This document shows positions 12,359 through 12,376 of a DNA stretch of 12,376 bases, one piece after another; position 1 is the first letter of the stretch; each line of letters opens with the position of its first letter. The stretch spans positions 1-12,376 of the forward strand of contig CAJTXV010000040.1 in the NCBI GenBank assembly GCA_910584255.1, written 5' to 3'. Made by a program: the position numbers and the translations under genes. Under the pieces are notes generated by a model. It saw nothing but the letters and a program-made list of their open reading frames with translations. It was not told the origin of the DNA and ran no database searches. This stretch comes from an uncultured Bacilli bacterium. GTDB taxonomy: Bacteria; Bacillota_I; Bacilli_A; RF39; UBA660.

Positions 12359-12376
12359 CATAAGCAAATAAATTTG

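Noticed and set aside
1..12376. tRNA, rRNA, CRISPR array, insertion sequence or attachment site
   Set aside because: No cloverleaf, rRNA segments, spaced repeats, transposase or terminal repeats were seen on reading both strands.

Overview
The window comes from a low-GC (by eye about 30%) Gram-positive bacterium, most likely a spore-forming member of the Bacilli or an Erysipelotrichia-like relative. Three things support this: the codon and base use, the strong Shine-Dalgarno sites, and the order ackA ... alpha/beta-type SASP - thiI - cysteine desulfurase ... rpsD. That order matches the ackA/sspA/thiI/nifZ/rpsD neighbourhood of Bacillus subtilis as I know it. The SASP gene implies endospore formation. 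Nothing in the window suggests a non-standard genetic code.

Layout from left to right. 86-1279 (-) is acetate kinase with its own sigma-A promoter. 1401-3573 (-) is a three-gene operon ending in a clear intrinsic terminator: an unrecognised 254-residue protein and two proteins that look like diverged paralogs with a Cys-His-acid (transglutaminase/papain-like) pattern. 3760-5730 (-) is a 656-residue unrecognised protein with faint WG-repeat character; its natural C-terminus appears to lie out of frame downstream (to 3692). 5891-6382 (-) is a small stand-alone P-loop kinase-like protein. 6492-6704 (-) is the SASP gene, with a possible sigma-G-type promoter and a terminator. 6791-10090 (-) is a sulfur-transfer operon: cysteine desulfurase, a previously hidden 42-residue ORF, an unrecognised 267-residue protein, then thiI. 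10185-10631 (-) is an unrecognised gene whose strong ribosome binding site and ATG are separated from the rest of the frame by an in-frame TAA. Divergent from it, 10758-11396 (+) is a class II-type Fic protein with Gln in place of the catalytic His. 11644-12246 (+) is rpsD, preceded by a textbook promoter and a leader RNA with a pseudoknot, and followed by three hairpins.

How they work together: the cysteine desulfurase and ThiI form the expected sulfur relay for tRNA 4-thiouridine (the ThiI here has no rhodanese domain, so it depends on a dedicated desulfurase). AckA is central acetate/ATP metabolism, and rpsD is autoregulated through its leader. The remaining genes are lineage-specific insertions between these conserved anchors. 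Several of them share an unusual AGGGGG Shine-Dalgarno sequence, and two appear damaged or recoded.

The best candidates for something undescribed are the paired Cys-His-acid proteins with their partner, the interrupted gene at 10185-10631, the frameshifted end of the 656-residue gene, the probable AUU start of the desulfurase, and the His-less Fic protein.
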